From contig NZ_UUON01000050.1 in NCBI RefSeq assembly GCF_900590885.1, positions 124,001 through 188,000 on the forward strand: a stretch of DNA of 64,000 nt. The letters are read 5' to 3'. Source of the DNA: Pseudomonas viridiflava (GTDB taxonomy: Bacteria > Pseudomonadota > Gammaproteobacteria > Pseudomonadales > Pseudomonadaceae). The notes under the pieces were generated by a model. That model saw only the letters and a program-made list of their open reading frames with translations, made no database searches and was not told the DNA's origin. Numbering within the stretch: the first letter of the stretch is position 1; every line of letters begins with the position of its first letter. The translations under genes were made by a program, and so were the position numbers. This document shows, piece by piece, positions 25,314 through 33,634 of this stretch.

Positions 25314-26417
25314 TCACTCCCGATGGTCGTGGGTCTGGGTGATACGGCCCTGTTCCACGTGGAACAAAGCAACTGGCGTTTCCGTCTGCCAGCCTTCCCT
25401 CAATAATTCGTGGTCTACACAGGTGATAAACACCTGGCAGCGTAAGTCTTCCAACAAGCGGCATAACGCGCGGCGGTGCTGCTCGTCGAGTTCGGACGGC
25501 AAGTCATCCACCAGATAAATACACTGACCGCGCCGAGCCTGGCTAACCAGATGGCCCTGGGCAATACGCAGTGCGCACACCACCAACTTCTGCTGACCCC
25601 GGGACAAGATGTCCGCGGCATTGTGTGCGCCCAATCTAAGACGCAAATCAGCCCGTTGGGGCCCGGCCTGGGTATGGCCAATTTGCTGATCCCGCTGCAA
25701 GGACGTGGCGAGCACTGCACTCAGTTCACGCTCTTTGTCCCAACCACGGTAGTAACTCAGCGTCAGGCCCTCAAGGTCCAACAACTCACTCAAGGTCTGC
25801 TCAAAGACTGGTTTCAAGGCTTTGATATAGGCACGGCGGTATTCATCGATTTCGTCACTGGCCAGGCACAGTTCCCGGTCCCAGGCCGCTTGCGAAGCGG
25901 CGTCAAGTGTACCATGCCGCAGCCATGAGTTCCGCTGCCGCAGGGCCTTCTGCAGGCGCTGCCAAGTGGCCATGAAACGTGGTTCCACGTGGAACACTCC
26001 CCAGTCGAGGAATTGCCTGCGGATTTTCGGCGCGCCTTCCAACAGCCGGAAGCTATCGGGGTTGATCAACTGCAATGGCAGGATTTCTGCCAGTTGCGCG
26101 GCACTGCGGGCATTCTGCCCATCGATGCGAATTTGAAACTCACCGCCGCGATCACGGGATATACCCAAGGCGCTATGCCCACCTTCCGCCAGCTCGACTT
26201 GGCCAAACACCGTGCAGGCGGGCTGTTCGTATTGAATCACGGGTAACAGGCGAGCACTGCGGAAGGAACGGGCGAGACCCAATAGGTGCACGGCTTCCAG
26301 CACGCTGGTTTTACCGCTGCCGTTAGCGCCGTAAAGGATATTGATGCGGGGGGAGGGGGAGAAGGTCACCGGGTGCAGATTGCGCACCGCGGTGACCGAG
26401 ACGCGACTGAGGGACAT
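25314..26417 (-). CDS. recF: RecF recombination mediator
   Basis: A 367-residue SMC-like ATPase with Walker A GANGSGKTS near residue 30, a signature LSRGQQKL near 280 and Walker B YLVDDLPSELD near 310. It helps load RecA at gapped DNA with RecO and RecR. It lies between dnaN (20 bp) and gyrB (4 bp) in the standard order. Two parS sequences are embedded in the coding sequence, so the DNA here serves as a partition centromere as well. Confidence 0.98.
   Translation of the reverse strand: MSLSRVSVTAVRNLHPVTFSPSPRINILYGANGSGKTSVLEAVHLLGLARSFRSARLLPVIQYEQPACTVFGQVELAEGGHSALGISRDRGGEFQIRIDGQNARSAAQLAEILPLQLINPDSFRLLEGAPKIRRQFLDWGVFHVEPRFMATWQRLQKALRQRNSWLRHGTLDAASQAAWDRELCLASDEIDEYRRAYIKALKPVFEQTLSELLDLEGLTLSYYRGWDKERELSAVLATSLQRDQQIGHTQAGPQRADLRLRLGAHNAADILSRGQQKLVVCALRIAQGHLVSQARRGQCIYLVDDLPSELDEQHRRALCRLLEDLRCQVFITCVDHELLREGWQTETPVALFHVEQGRITQTHDHRE
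25351..25366. other. parS: parS partition site (perfect 16-bp palindrome)
   Basis: TGTTCCACGTGGAACA, the pseudomonad/Bacillus-type ParB-binding consensus, lies near the 3' end of recF. ParB (41511-42383) should load here as a clamp. Confidence 0.95.
25981..25996. other. parS: Second parS site, one mismatch
   Basis: GGTTCCACGTGGAACA differs from the consensus only in the first base. It lies 630 bp from the first site, also within recF. Confidence 0.85.
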
Positions 26418-26437
26418 CTAGCTTCTGCTGAGCATGA

Positions 26438-27541
26438 TTACAGACGCATCGGCATAACAACGTAAGCCGAGTCGTCGTTGTCGGATTCCTGCACCAGGGC
26501 GCTGCTGTTGGAGTCGGACAGAATCAGGCGAACCTGTTCGGTAGTCATCACACCCAGCACGTCGAGCAAGTAGCTCACGTTGAAGCCGATTTCCAGCGAA
26601 CCGCCGTTGTAGTCAACGCCCACTTCTTCTTCCGCTTCTTCCTGCTCCGGGTTATTGGCCTGGATTTTCAGCTGACCATTGGCCAGTTGCAGGCGAATGC
26701 CACGGTACTTCTCGTTGGACAGAATCGCGGTACGGCTGAACGCTTCACGCAGGGCCTGGCGGTCGCCGAGTACCAGCTTGTCGCCACCTTTAGGCAGCAC
26801 GCGCTCGTAGTCCGGGAACTTGCCGTCGACCAGCTTGGAGGTGAAGGTGAATTCGCCGGTGGTCGCGCGGATGTGGTGTTGGCCCAATACGATGCTGACG
26901 TTGCCGTCCGGCTCGGTGAGCAGGCGCGCCAATTCAAGGATACCTTTGCGCGGCACGATCACCTGGTGGCGATCTGGCTGGCCGATATCGGCACGCATCG
27001 AGCACATGGCCAGACGGTGACCGTCGGTGGCCACGGCGCGGATGATGCCTTCCGATACTTCCAGCAACATACCGTTGAGGTAGTAGCGCACGTCCTGCTG
27101 GGCCATGGCGAAGCTGGTGCGCTCGATCAAACGACGCAGCTTGCTTTGCTCCAGGCTGCAGGTCAGCGAACCCGGACCTTCTTCAACCGTCGGGAAGTCA
27201 TTGGCCGGCAAGGTCGACAAGGTGAAACGACTGCGACCAGCCTTGACCACCAGCTTCTGCTCATCGACCTTGATGTCGATCAGCGCGTCGTTGGGCAGGC
27301 TTTTGCAGATGTCCATCAGCTTGCGCGCCGGCACAGTGATCTCGCCCGGTTCTGCGGGCTCCTCCAGCTGCACACGACCAACCAGCTCGACTTCCAGGTC
27401 GGTACCGGTCAAAGACAATTGCTGGCCTTCGACAACCAGCAATACGTTGGAAAGCACCGGCAAGGTCTGTCGGCGCTCGACGACGCCTGCGACCAGTTGC
27501 AGGGGTTTCAACAGGGCTTCGCGTTGAATGGTGAAATGCAT
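26438..27541 (-). CDS. dnaN: DNA polymerase III sliding clamp (beta subunit)
   Basis: A 367-residue beta clamp with the usual N-terminus (MHFTIQREALLKPLQ) and C-terminus (YVVMPMRL). It dimerises into a ring around DNA and tethers polymerases and other clients. The gene follows dnaA by 38 bp and precedes recF by 20 bp, the usual replication operon. Nothing unusual is visible. Confidence 0.99.
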   Translation of the reverse strand: MHFTIQREALLKPLQLVAGVVERRQTLPVLSNVLLVVEGQQLSLTGTDLEVELVGRVQLEEPAEPGEITVPARKLMDICKSLPNDALIDIKVDEQKLVVKAGRSRFTLSTLPANDFPTVEEGPGSLTCSLEQSKLRRLIERTSFAMAQQDVRYYLNGMLLEVSEGIIRAVATDGHRLAMCSMRADIGQPDRHQVIVPRKGILELARLLTEPDGNVSIVLGQHHIRATTGEFTFTSKLVDGKFPDYERVLPKGGDKLVLGDRQALREAFSRTAILSNEKYRGIRLQLANGQLKIQANNPEQEEAEEEVGVDYNGGSLEIGFNVSYLLDVLGVMTTEQVRLILSDSNSSALVQESDNDDSAYVVMPMRL

Positions 27542-27579
27542 GGTCTAGTCCCTTGCCTTAATAAGCTGCGCTGGTGTCA

Positions 27580-29100
27580 TCACGTAGTCAGTGTACGCAG
27601 CAGGTTCTTGTAGTCCTCGCGAATATCCGCGTCGGATTCCTTAAGTTCGTTGATCTTGCGGCACGCGTGCAACACCGTAGTGTGGTCGCGACCGCCAAAC
27701 ACATCACCGATTTCCGGCAGGCTGTGGTTGGTCAACTCCTTGGAGAGGGCCATGGCAACCTGACGCGGACGTGCCACCGAACGCGAACGGCGCTTGGACA
27801 GCAGGTCGGAAATCTTGATCTTGTAGTACTCGGCCACGGTGCGCTGGATGTTATCCACACTCACCAGCTTGTCTTGCAGGGCCAGCAAGTCTTTCAGGGA
27901 TTCGCGAATCAGCTCGATGGTGATGTCGCGGCCCATGAAGTGCGAGTGCGCGATGACCCGCTTGAGCGCGCCTTCCAGCTCACGCACGTTGGAACGAATG
28001 CGTTGTGCGATAAAGAAAGCGGCGTCGTGCGGCAGGTCGACTTTCGCCTGGTCGGCCTTCTTCATCAGGATCGCCACGCGGGTTTCCAGCTCCGGCGGCT
28101 CTACCGCAACCGTCAGGCCCCAGCCGAAGCGTGATTTCAGGCGTTCTTCGAGGCCTTCGATTTCCTTCGGGTAACGGTCACTGGTCAAGATGACCTGCTG
28201 GCCACCTTCGAGCAGGGCGTTGAAGGTATGGAAGAACTCTTCCTGAGAACGTTCCTTGCGCGCGAAGAATTGAATGTCATCGATCAGCAATGCATCAACC
28301 GAGCGGTAGAACCGCTTGAACTCGTTGATGGCGTTGAGCTGCAAGGCCTTGACCATGTCAGCGACGAAGCGCTCCGAGTGCAAGTAGACGACCTTGGCAT
28401 TCGGGTTCTTCTTTAAGAGGTGGTTACCCACAGCGTGCATCAAGTGGGTCTTACCCAAACCAACGCCGCCGTAAAGGAAGAGCGGGTTGTAACCGTGCTT
28501 GGGGTTATCGGCTACCTGCCAGGCGGCCGCGCGGGCCAGCTGGTTGGATTTACCTTCGACGAAGTTCTCGAAGGTGAACGTGCGGTTCAGGTAGCTGGTG
28601 TGCTTGAGCGCGCCTTCAACCTGGACGGTGCGTTGCTCGGCGCGTACCGGCGCTTGTTGCGAGCTGGCGCCAGCCATCGGGTCGAAGCTGTCGCGGGATG
28701 GCTCTTCATTTATAGGCGCGTTTTTCTGCGACGCGGATTTCGAAGGGGCCTGGGCCGCCGGTGCCGGCGAGTTATTAACAGGTGCCGCCGTGGCCTGAGC
28801 CTGGGAGGCGCTCGCCGCCAGCGGTGCATTCGGCGCGGCACGCGGTGCCGAGCTGCGTTTGCTGCCTATTAACAAGGAAAGCACGGGCGCGATGCCGTTG
28901 CCGTGTTCATCGAGCAATTCGAGAACGCGGCTCAGGTACTTCTCGTTGACCCAGTCGAGAACGAAACGGTTAGGTGCATAGACACGCAACTCGTCGCCTT
29001 CGGCTTCGACCTGTAGCGGACGGATCCAGGTGTTGAATTGCTGGGCAGGCAGCTCATCGCGCAAAAGCTCCACGCACTGCTGCCAAAGTTCCACTGACAC
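27580..29100 (-). CDS. dnaA: Chromosomal replication initiator DnaA
   Basis: A 506-residue DnaA: domain I at 1-85, a long Ala/Pro/Ser-rich domain II linker at about 85-165, the AAA+ domain with Walker A GGVGLGKT at 211-218 and LLIDDIQF near 275, and a C-terminal HTH with GDVFGGRDHTTVLHACRKI. It binds DnaA boxes and melts oriC. The linker is typical of fluorescent pseudomonads. It is transcribed away from oriC, whose boxes lie directly upstream and probably autoregulate it. Confidence 0.99.
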   Translation of the reverse strand: MSVELWQQCVELLRDELPAQQFNTWIRPLQVEAEGDELRVYAPNRFVLDWVNEKYLSRVLELLDEHGNGIAPVLSLLIGSKRSSAPRAAPNAPLAASASQAQATAAPVNNSPAPAAQAPSKSASQKNAPINEEPSRDSFDPMAGASSQQAPVRAEQRTVQVEGALKHTSYLNRTFTFENFVEGKSNQLARAAAWQVADNPKHGYNPLFLYGGVGLGKTHLMHAVGNHLLKKNPNAKVVYLHSERFVADMVKALQLNAINEFKRFYRSVDALLIDDIQFFARKERSQEEFFHTFNALLEGGQQVILTSDRYPKEIEGLEERLKSRFGWGLTVAVEPPELETRVAILMKKADQAKVDLPHDAAFFIAQRIRSNVRELEGALKRVIAHSHFMGRDITIELIRESLKDLLALQDKLVSVDNIQRTVAEYYKIKISDLLSKRRSRSVARPRQVAMALSKELTNHSLPEIGDVFGGRDHTTVLHACRKINELKESDADIREDYKNLLRTLTT

Positions 29101-29686
29101 GGATATCCCCTAAGTTGAAAGCCGGTGAGGCAAAAACAGCCGCCATTGTAGCGGCCAGCCGCCCACTTATCCACATGTAGGTTGCGCACAGGGCACCCAA
29201 AATCAATGCGTTAAGCGTAAAAAAGTAGACCAATGGTCTGTGCATAAGCTCTGTGGATAAACGTGCCTAAGCCCGTTGTACAAGTAGGGGGGAAAGTCTG
29301 TGGGTAACTGCCCTGTGGATAACAAGCCATTCCACACACAGGTTATCCGACAGCGCAGCACAGGGAGAGCACCGTTTTCCCCCGTAGTTGTCATTCTCTG
29401 TACAGCACGTGAAATATGGCCTCAAGGCACTTATCCACAGAGGATGGCCTGCCTAGCTTTTATAAGCTTTACAGAAAAGCTTTAAATAACTTCCTTCTTT
29501 ATTTTTATATCTATGGCCTTCCCTATGAAAGCCGAGCGGATAGAAAAGGTCGCGTTGCCCCATAAACATCTAATTAAAGGAAAAGCTGGTTGGAAATTGA
29601 CCTAGAGGCTTGCTTTCTCTAGAATCGCCGGTCTCTTAAAACGGGGGCCATTCCGGCCCGTTGTGGACGAACCAGGTAACAACGCC
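29101..29686. other. oriC: Origin of replication oriC
   Basis: The dnaA-rpmH intergenic region holds exact DnaA boxes at 29167-29175, 29252-29260, 29314-29322 and 29431-29439 plus near-matches at 29239-29247, 29299-29307 and 29343-29351, followed by an AT-rich stretch (about 29457-29520) fit for unwinding. This matches known Pseudomonas origin structure. The rpmH promoter lies in the last 100 bp. Confidence 0.93.
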
Positions 29687-29821
29687 ATGAAACGTACTTT
29701 CCAACCAAGCACCATCAAACGCGCCCGTACTCACGGCTTCCGTGCTCGCATGGCTACCAAGAACGGCCGTGCTGTCCTGTCGCGTCGCCGCGCCAAAGGT
29801 CGTGCGCGTCTGGCAGTTTGA
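29687..29821 (+). CDS. rpmH: 50S ribosomal protein L34
   Basis: A 44-residue protein, MKRTFQPSTIKRARTHGF at the N-terminus and an Arg/Lys-rich end (RAKGRARLAV), the invariant L34 pattern. It lies beside oriC, ahead of rnpA, as in nearly all bacteria. Confidence 0.99.
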   Translation: MKRTFQPSTIKRARTHGFRARMATKNGRAVLSRRRAKGRARLAV

Positions 29822-29834
29822 TAATCCGGTACTG

Positions 29835-30242
29835 GTGGTGAGTCAGGACTTCAGTCGGGAAAAGCGTCTGCTAACCCCCCGGCACTTCAAGGCAGTCTTT
29901 GACTCCCCCACCGGCAAGGTTCCGGGGAAAAATCTCCTGCTCCTTGCGCGTAACAACGATCTGGATCACCCCCGTCTCGGGTTGGTGATCGGCAAGAAGA
30001 GCGTAAAGCTCTCCGTTGAGCGCAATCGCCTCAAGCGTCTGATGCGCGAATCGTTTCGCCTCCACCAGGACACTCTGGTCGGTTGGGATATTGTTATCGT
30101 CGCGCGCAAAGGCTTGGGGGATGTAGAAAACCCCGAATTGATTCAGCATTTCGGCAAGCTCTGGAAACGTCTGGCGCGTACCAACAAACCAGCACCAGCA
30201 GTCAGCACCGAAACTGTAGGGGTAGACAGTACCGATGCGTAA
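29835..30242 (+). CDS. rnpA: Ribonuclease P protein component
   Basis: A 135-residue RnpA with the basic RNR motif (VERNRLKRLMRESFR) that binds pre-tRNA. I chose GTG 29835, giving MVSQDFSREKR as in other pseudomonads; the open frame extends upstream into rpmH without a plausible start. It lies 13 bp after rpmH and overlaps yidD by 8 bp. With the RNA subunit it trims 5' leaders of tRNAs. Confidence 0.97.
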   Translation: MVSQDFSREKRLLTPRHFKAVFDSPTGKVPGKNLLLLARNNDLDHPRLGLVIGKKSVKLSVERNRLKRLMRESFRLHQDTLVGWDIVIVARKGLGDVENPELIQHFGKLWKRLARTNKPAPAVSTETVGVDSTDA

Positions 30243-30480
30243 ACTGGCCCTCGTTCCGATCCAGTTTTATCGCTATGCCATTAGTCCCCTGATGGCCAGC
30301 CACTGTCGTTTCTACCCCAGTTGTTCCTGCTACGCGTTAGAGGCCATAGAAAATCATGGTCTTCTGCGCGGTGGCTGGCTGACCTTTCGTCGTTTAGGTC
30401 GCTGTCATCCGTGGAATCCCGGTGGTTATGACCCGGTTCCACCTATCCCTACCTCCCGTTCTTCTTCGATGGCCGAGTAA
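30235..30480 (+). CDS. yidD: Membrane protein insertion efficiency factor YidD
   Basis: An 81-residue protein with an N-terminal amphipathic helix (LVPIQFYRYAISPLM) and the conserved Cys motif CRFYPSCSCYA. The family assists YidC-dependent insertion into the inner membrane. It overlaps rnpA by 8 bp and precedes yidC by 2 bp, a standard cluster. Confidence 0.95.
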   Translation: MRKLALVPIQFYRYAISPLMASHCRFYPSCSCYALEAIENHGLLRGGWLTFRRLGRCHPWNPGGYDPVPPIPTSRSSSMAE

Positions 30481-30482
30481 TC

Positions 30483-32165
30483 ATGGATATTAAACGCACG
30501 ATCCTGATCGTCGCCCTGGCAATCGTGTCCTACGTCATGGTCCTTAAGTGGAACCAGGACTATGGCCAGGCTGCCCTGCCGACTCAGAATGTTGCTACCA
30601 ACCAGGCTGCGCCGGCTATTCCGGACACCCCGCTGGGTAACAATGCGTCCGCGAGTGCCGATGTTCCCAGCGCGAATGGCGAGACCGCCGCACCTTTAGA
30701 AACGCCAGTGGTCACCAATAAAGACCTCATCCACGTGAAAACGGATGTGCTCGACCTGGCTATCGACCCACAAGGTGGTGATATTGCGCAGCTCAAACTG
30801 CCGCTGTATCCACGTCGCCAAGACCATCCGGATGTGCCGTTCCAACTGTTCGATAACGGTGGTGAGCGTACTTATCTGGCGCAAAGCGGCCTGACCGGCA
30901 CCAACGGTCCGGATGCACGTGCTACCGGTCGTCCGGTTTATTCGACCGAACAGAAGACTTATCAACTGGCTGACGGCCAGAACCAGTTGAACGTCGACCT
31001 GAAATTCAGCCTCGACGGCGTCAATTACATCAAGCGTTTCAGCTTCACTCGCGGTTTGTACGACTTGAAGGTCACGTACCTGATCGACAACACCAGCGAA
31101 AAACCGTGGAGCGGCAACCTGTTTGCCCAGCTCAAGCGTGATGGCAGCTCCGATCCGTCTTCGAGCACCGCCACCGGCACCGCGACTTACCTGGGCGCCG
31201 CCCTGTGGACAACTAGCGAGCCGTACAAAAAAGTGTCGATGAAAGATATCGACAAGGGCGCGCTGAAAGAAACCGTTCAAGGTGGTTGGGTAGCCTGGCT
31301 GCAACACTACTTTGTAACCGCGTGGATCCCGAACAAGGGCGAAGCGAACCTGGTGCAAACCCGCAAGGATAGCCAGGGCAACTACATCATTGGCTTTACT
31401 GGCCCGGCGTTGACCGTCGCGCCAGGTGCCAAGGCTGAAACCAGCGCTACCCTCTACGCCGGCCCGAAAAGCCAGGCTGTACTGAAAGAGTTGTCCCCAG
31501 GTCTGGAACTGACTGTGGACTACGGCATTCTGTGGTTCATTGCCCAGCCAATCTTTTGGCTGCTGCAACATATCCACAGCATTGTGGGTAACTGGGGCTT
31601 CTCGATCATCTTCCTGACCATGCTGATCAAAGGGATTTTCTTCCCTCTGTCGGCTGCCAGCTATAAGTCGATGGCCCGCATGCGCGCCGTTGCACCGAAA
31701 CTGGCTGCTCTGAAAGAGCAACATGGCGACGACCGGCAGAAAATGTCGCAGGCCATGATGGAGCTGTACAAAAAAGAGAAGATCAACCCGTTGGGTGGTT
31801 GCTTGCCGATTCTGGTACAGATGCCGGTATTCCTGTCGCTGTACTGGGTACTCCTGGAAAGCGTGGAAATGCGCCAGGCGCCGTTCATGCTGTGGATAAC
31901 TGACCTGTCGATCAAAGACCCGTTCTTTATCCTGCCGATCATCATGGGCGCGACCATGTTTATCCAGCAGCGCCTGAACCCGACTCCGCCGGATCCGATG
32001 CAGGCCAAAGTGATGAAAATGATGCCAATCATCTTCACCTTCTTCTTCCTGTGGTTCCCAGCCGGTCTGGTGCTGTACTGGGTGGTCAACAACGTGTTGT
32101 CGATCTCTCAACAGTGGTACATCACACGTAAAATCGAAGCGGCTACCGCAAAAGCCGCGGCGTAA
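30483..32165 (+). CDS. yidC: Membrane protein insertase YidC
   Basis: A 560-residue YidC of proteobacterial type: N-terminal membrane helix (ILIVALAIVSYVMVL), a large periplasmic domain to about residue 350, then five helices including the pore-facing segment around PLSAASYKSMARMRAVAPKL and the conserved KINPLGGCLPILVQMPVF. It inserts inner-membrane proteins alone or with SecYEG; the Fo subunits encoded at 42-45 kb are classic clients. A consensus DnaA box lies inside the gene at 31891-31899. A terminator follows. Confidence 0.99.
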   Translation: MDIKRTILIVALAIVSYVMVLKWNQDYGQAALPTQNVATNQAAPAIPDTPLGNNASASADVPSANGETAAPLETPVVTNKDLIHVKTDVLDLAIDPQGGDIAQLKLPLYPRRQDHPDVPFQLFDNGGERTYLAQSGLTGTNGPDARATGRPVYSTEQKTYQLADGQNQLNVDLKFSLDGVNYIKRFSFTRGLYDLKVTYLIDNTSEKPWSGNLFAQLKRDGSSDPSSSTATGTATYLGAALWTTSEPYKKVSMKDIDKGALKETVQGGWVAWLQHYFVTAWIPNKGEANLVQTRKDSQGNYIIGFTGPALTVAPGAKAETSATLYAGPKSQAVLKELSPGLELTVDYGILWFIAQPIFWLLQHIHSIVGNWGFSIIFLTMLIKGIFFPLSAASYKSMARMRAVAPKLAALKEQHGDDRQKMSQAMMELYKKEKINPLGGCLPILVQMPVFLSLYWVLLESVEMRQAPFMLWITDLSIKDPFFILPIIMGATMFIQQRLNPTPPDPMQAKVMKMMPIIFTFFFLWFPAGLVLYWVVNNVLSISQQWYITRKIEAATAKAAA

Positions 32166-32190
32166 TTTACTCTGTGGGTAACCACTCAAG

Positions 32191-32212
32191 ACGCCCCCTA
32201 GTGGGGCGTTTT
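32191..32212 (+). terminator. Terminator-like hairpin after yidC
   Basis: ACGCCCC and GGGGCGT form a 7-bp stem followed by TTTT, 25 bp after the yidC stop and 33 bp before mnmE. It may partly separate mnmE from the rpmH-yidC operon. Confidence 0.75.
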
Positions 32213-32244
32213 GCTTTCCGTCACTTTTGTTGTGGAACCTGTTG

Positions 32245-33615
32245 ATGAGTGCTCCTCGTGAAACCATCGCTGCTGTCGCTACCGCTCAGGGTCGCGGCGG
32301 TGTCGGTATCGTTCGTATTTCCGGGCCGCTCGCCGGCAAGGCTGCCCAGGCCATCAGCGGCCGTGAATTGAAGCCGCGTTACGCCCATTACGGGCCGTTC
32401 CTGGACGCAGACAACAGCGTGTTGGACGAAGGTCTGGCGCTGTACTTTCCGGGGCCGAATTCGTTCACCGGTGAAGACGTGCTGGAGCTGCAGGGCCACG
32501 GCGGCCCCGTGGTGCTGGATATGTTGCTGCAGCGTTGCCTGCAATTGGGCTGCCGCCTGGCCCGGCCGGGGGAGTTCAGTGAACGTGCATTTCTCAACGA
32601 CAAGCTCGACCTGGCCCAGGCTGAAGCCATTGCTGACTTGATCGAAGCCAGTTCTGCACAGGCTGCGCGCAATGCGTTGCGCTCTTTGCAGGGTGCGTTT
32701 TCCCTGCGTGTGCATAACTTGACCGAGCAACTGATCAGCCTGCGTATCTATGTGGAAGCGGCGATTGATTTCCCGGAGGAGGAAATCGACTTCCTTGCCG
32801 ATGGCCATGTGCTGGCGATGCTGGATAAAGTCCGCGATGAGTTATCCACAGTGCTGCGTGAAGCCGGGCAGGGCGCTTTGCTGCGCGATGGCATGACGGT
32901 GGTGATTGCCGGGCGGCCCAATGCCGGAAAATCCAGCCTGCTCAATGCCCTGGCGGGTCGCGAAGCGGCCATCGTCACCGAAATTGCCGGCACCACCCGG
33001 GACATTCTGCGTGAACATATCCACATCGACGGCATGCCGTTGCACGTAGTCGACACCGCCGGTCTGCGCGACACCGACGACCAAGTGGAAAAGATCGGCG
33101 TGGAACGCGCGCTCAAGGCCATCGGCGAAGCGGATCGCGTGCTGCTGGTGGTGGATGCCACTGCGCCTGAGGCTGTGGATCCCTTTGCGCTATGGCCGGA
33201 ATTCCTTGAACAACGGCCGGACCCGGCCAAAGTCACCTTGATCCGAAACAAAGCCGACCTCACCGGCGAAGCCATTGCCATGCTAACCAGCGAGGATGGC
33301 CATGTGACGATCAGCCTGAGTGCCAAATCGGCTGGGGATGGCCTGGAATTGCTGCGCGACCACCTCAAGGCCTGCATGGGCTACGAGCAGACCTCGGAAA
33401 GCAGCTTCAGTGCTCGCCGCAGGCACCTGGAGGCGCTGCGTCATGCCAGCGCGGCCCTGGAGCACGGGCGGGCACAGCTGACCTTGGCGGGCGCCGGGGA
33501 GCTGCTGGCCGAAGATTTGCGTCAGGCGCAGCAGCTGTTGGGAGAAATCACCGGGGCGTTCAGCTCCGATGATTTGCTGGGCAGGATCTTTTCCAGCTTC
33601 TGCATTGGCAAGTAA
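32245..33615 (+). CDS. mnmE: tRNA uridine-5-carboxymethylaminomethyl modification GTPase MnmE
   Basis: A 456-residue MnmE: N-terminal folate-binding domain (ETIAAVATAQGRGGVGIVRISG), helical domain with inserted G domain (GRPNAGKSSLLN, DTAGLRDT, NKADL) and the C-terminal CIGK motif. With MnmG it modifies U34 of several tRNAs. I set the start at ATG 32245, which gives the family's MSAPRETIAAV beginning. MnmG, its partner, is usually the next gene but is here 4.5 kb away beyond an iron-uptake module on the other strand. Confidence 0.98.
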   Translation: MSAPRETIAAVATAQGRGGVGIVRISGPLAGKAAQAISGRELKPRYAHYGPFLDADNSVLDEGLALYFPGPNSFTGEDVLELQGHGGPVVLDMLLQRCLQLGCRLARPGEFSERAFLNDKLDLAQAEAIADLIEASSAQAARNALRSLQGAFSLRVHNLTEQLISLRIYVEAAIDFPEEEIDFLADGHVLAMLDKVRDELSTVLREAGQGALLRDGMTVVIAGRPNAGKSSLLNALAGREAAIVTEIAGTTRDILREHIHIDGMPLHVVDTAGLRDTDDQVEKIGVERALKAIGEADRVLLVVDATAPEAVDPFALWPEFLEQRPDPAKVTLIRNKADLTGEAIAMLTSEDGHVTISLSAKSAGDGLELLRDHLKACMGYEQTSESSFSARRRHLEALRHASAALEHGRAQLTLAGAGELLAEDLRQAQQLLGEITGAFSSDDLLGRIFSSFCIGK

Positions 33616-33634
33616 GCGAGTTATCCACAAGCGC

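Noticed and set aside
23105..25342. 745-codon open frame antisense to gyrB
   Set aside because: A mirror frame caused by high-GC codon use in gyrB; the translation has no domain pattern.
30696..32267. 523-codon frame antisense to yidC
   Set aside because: Shadow; no known domain.
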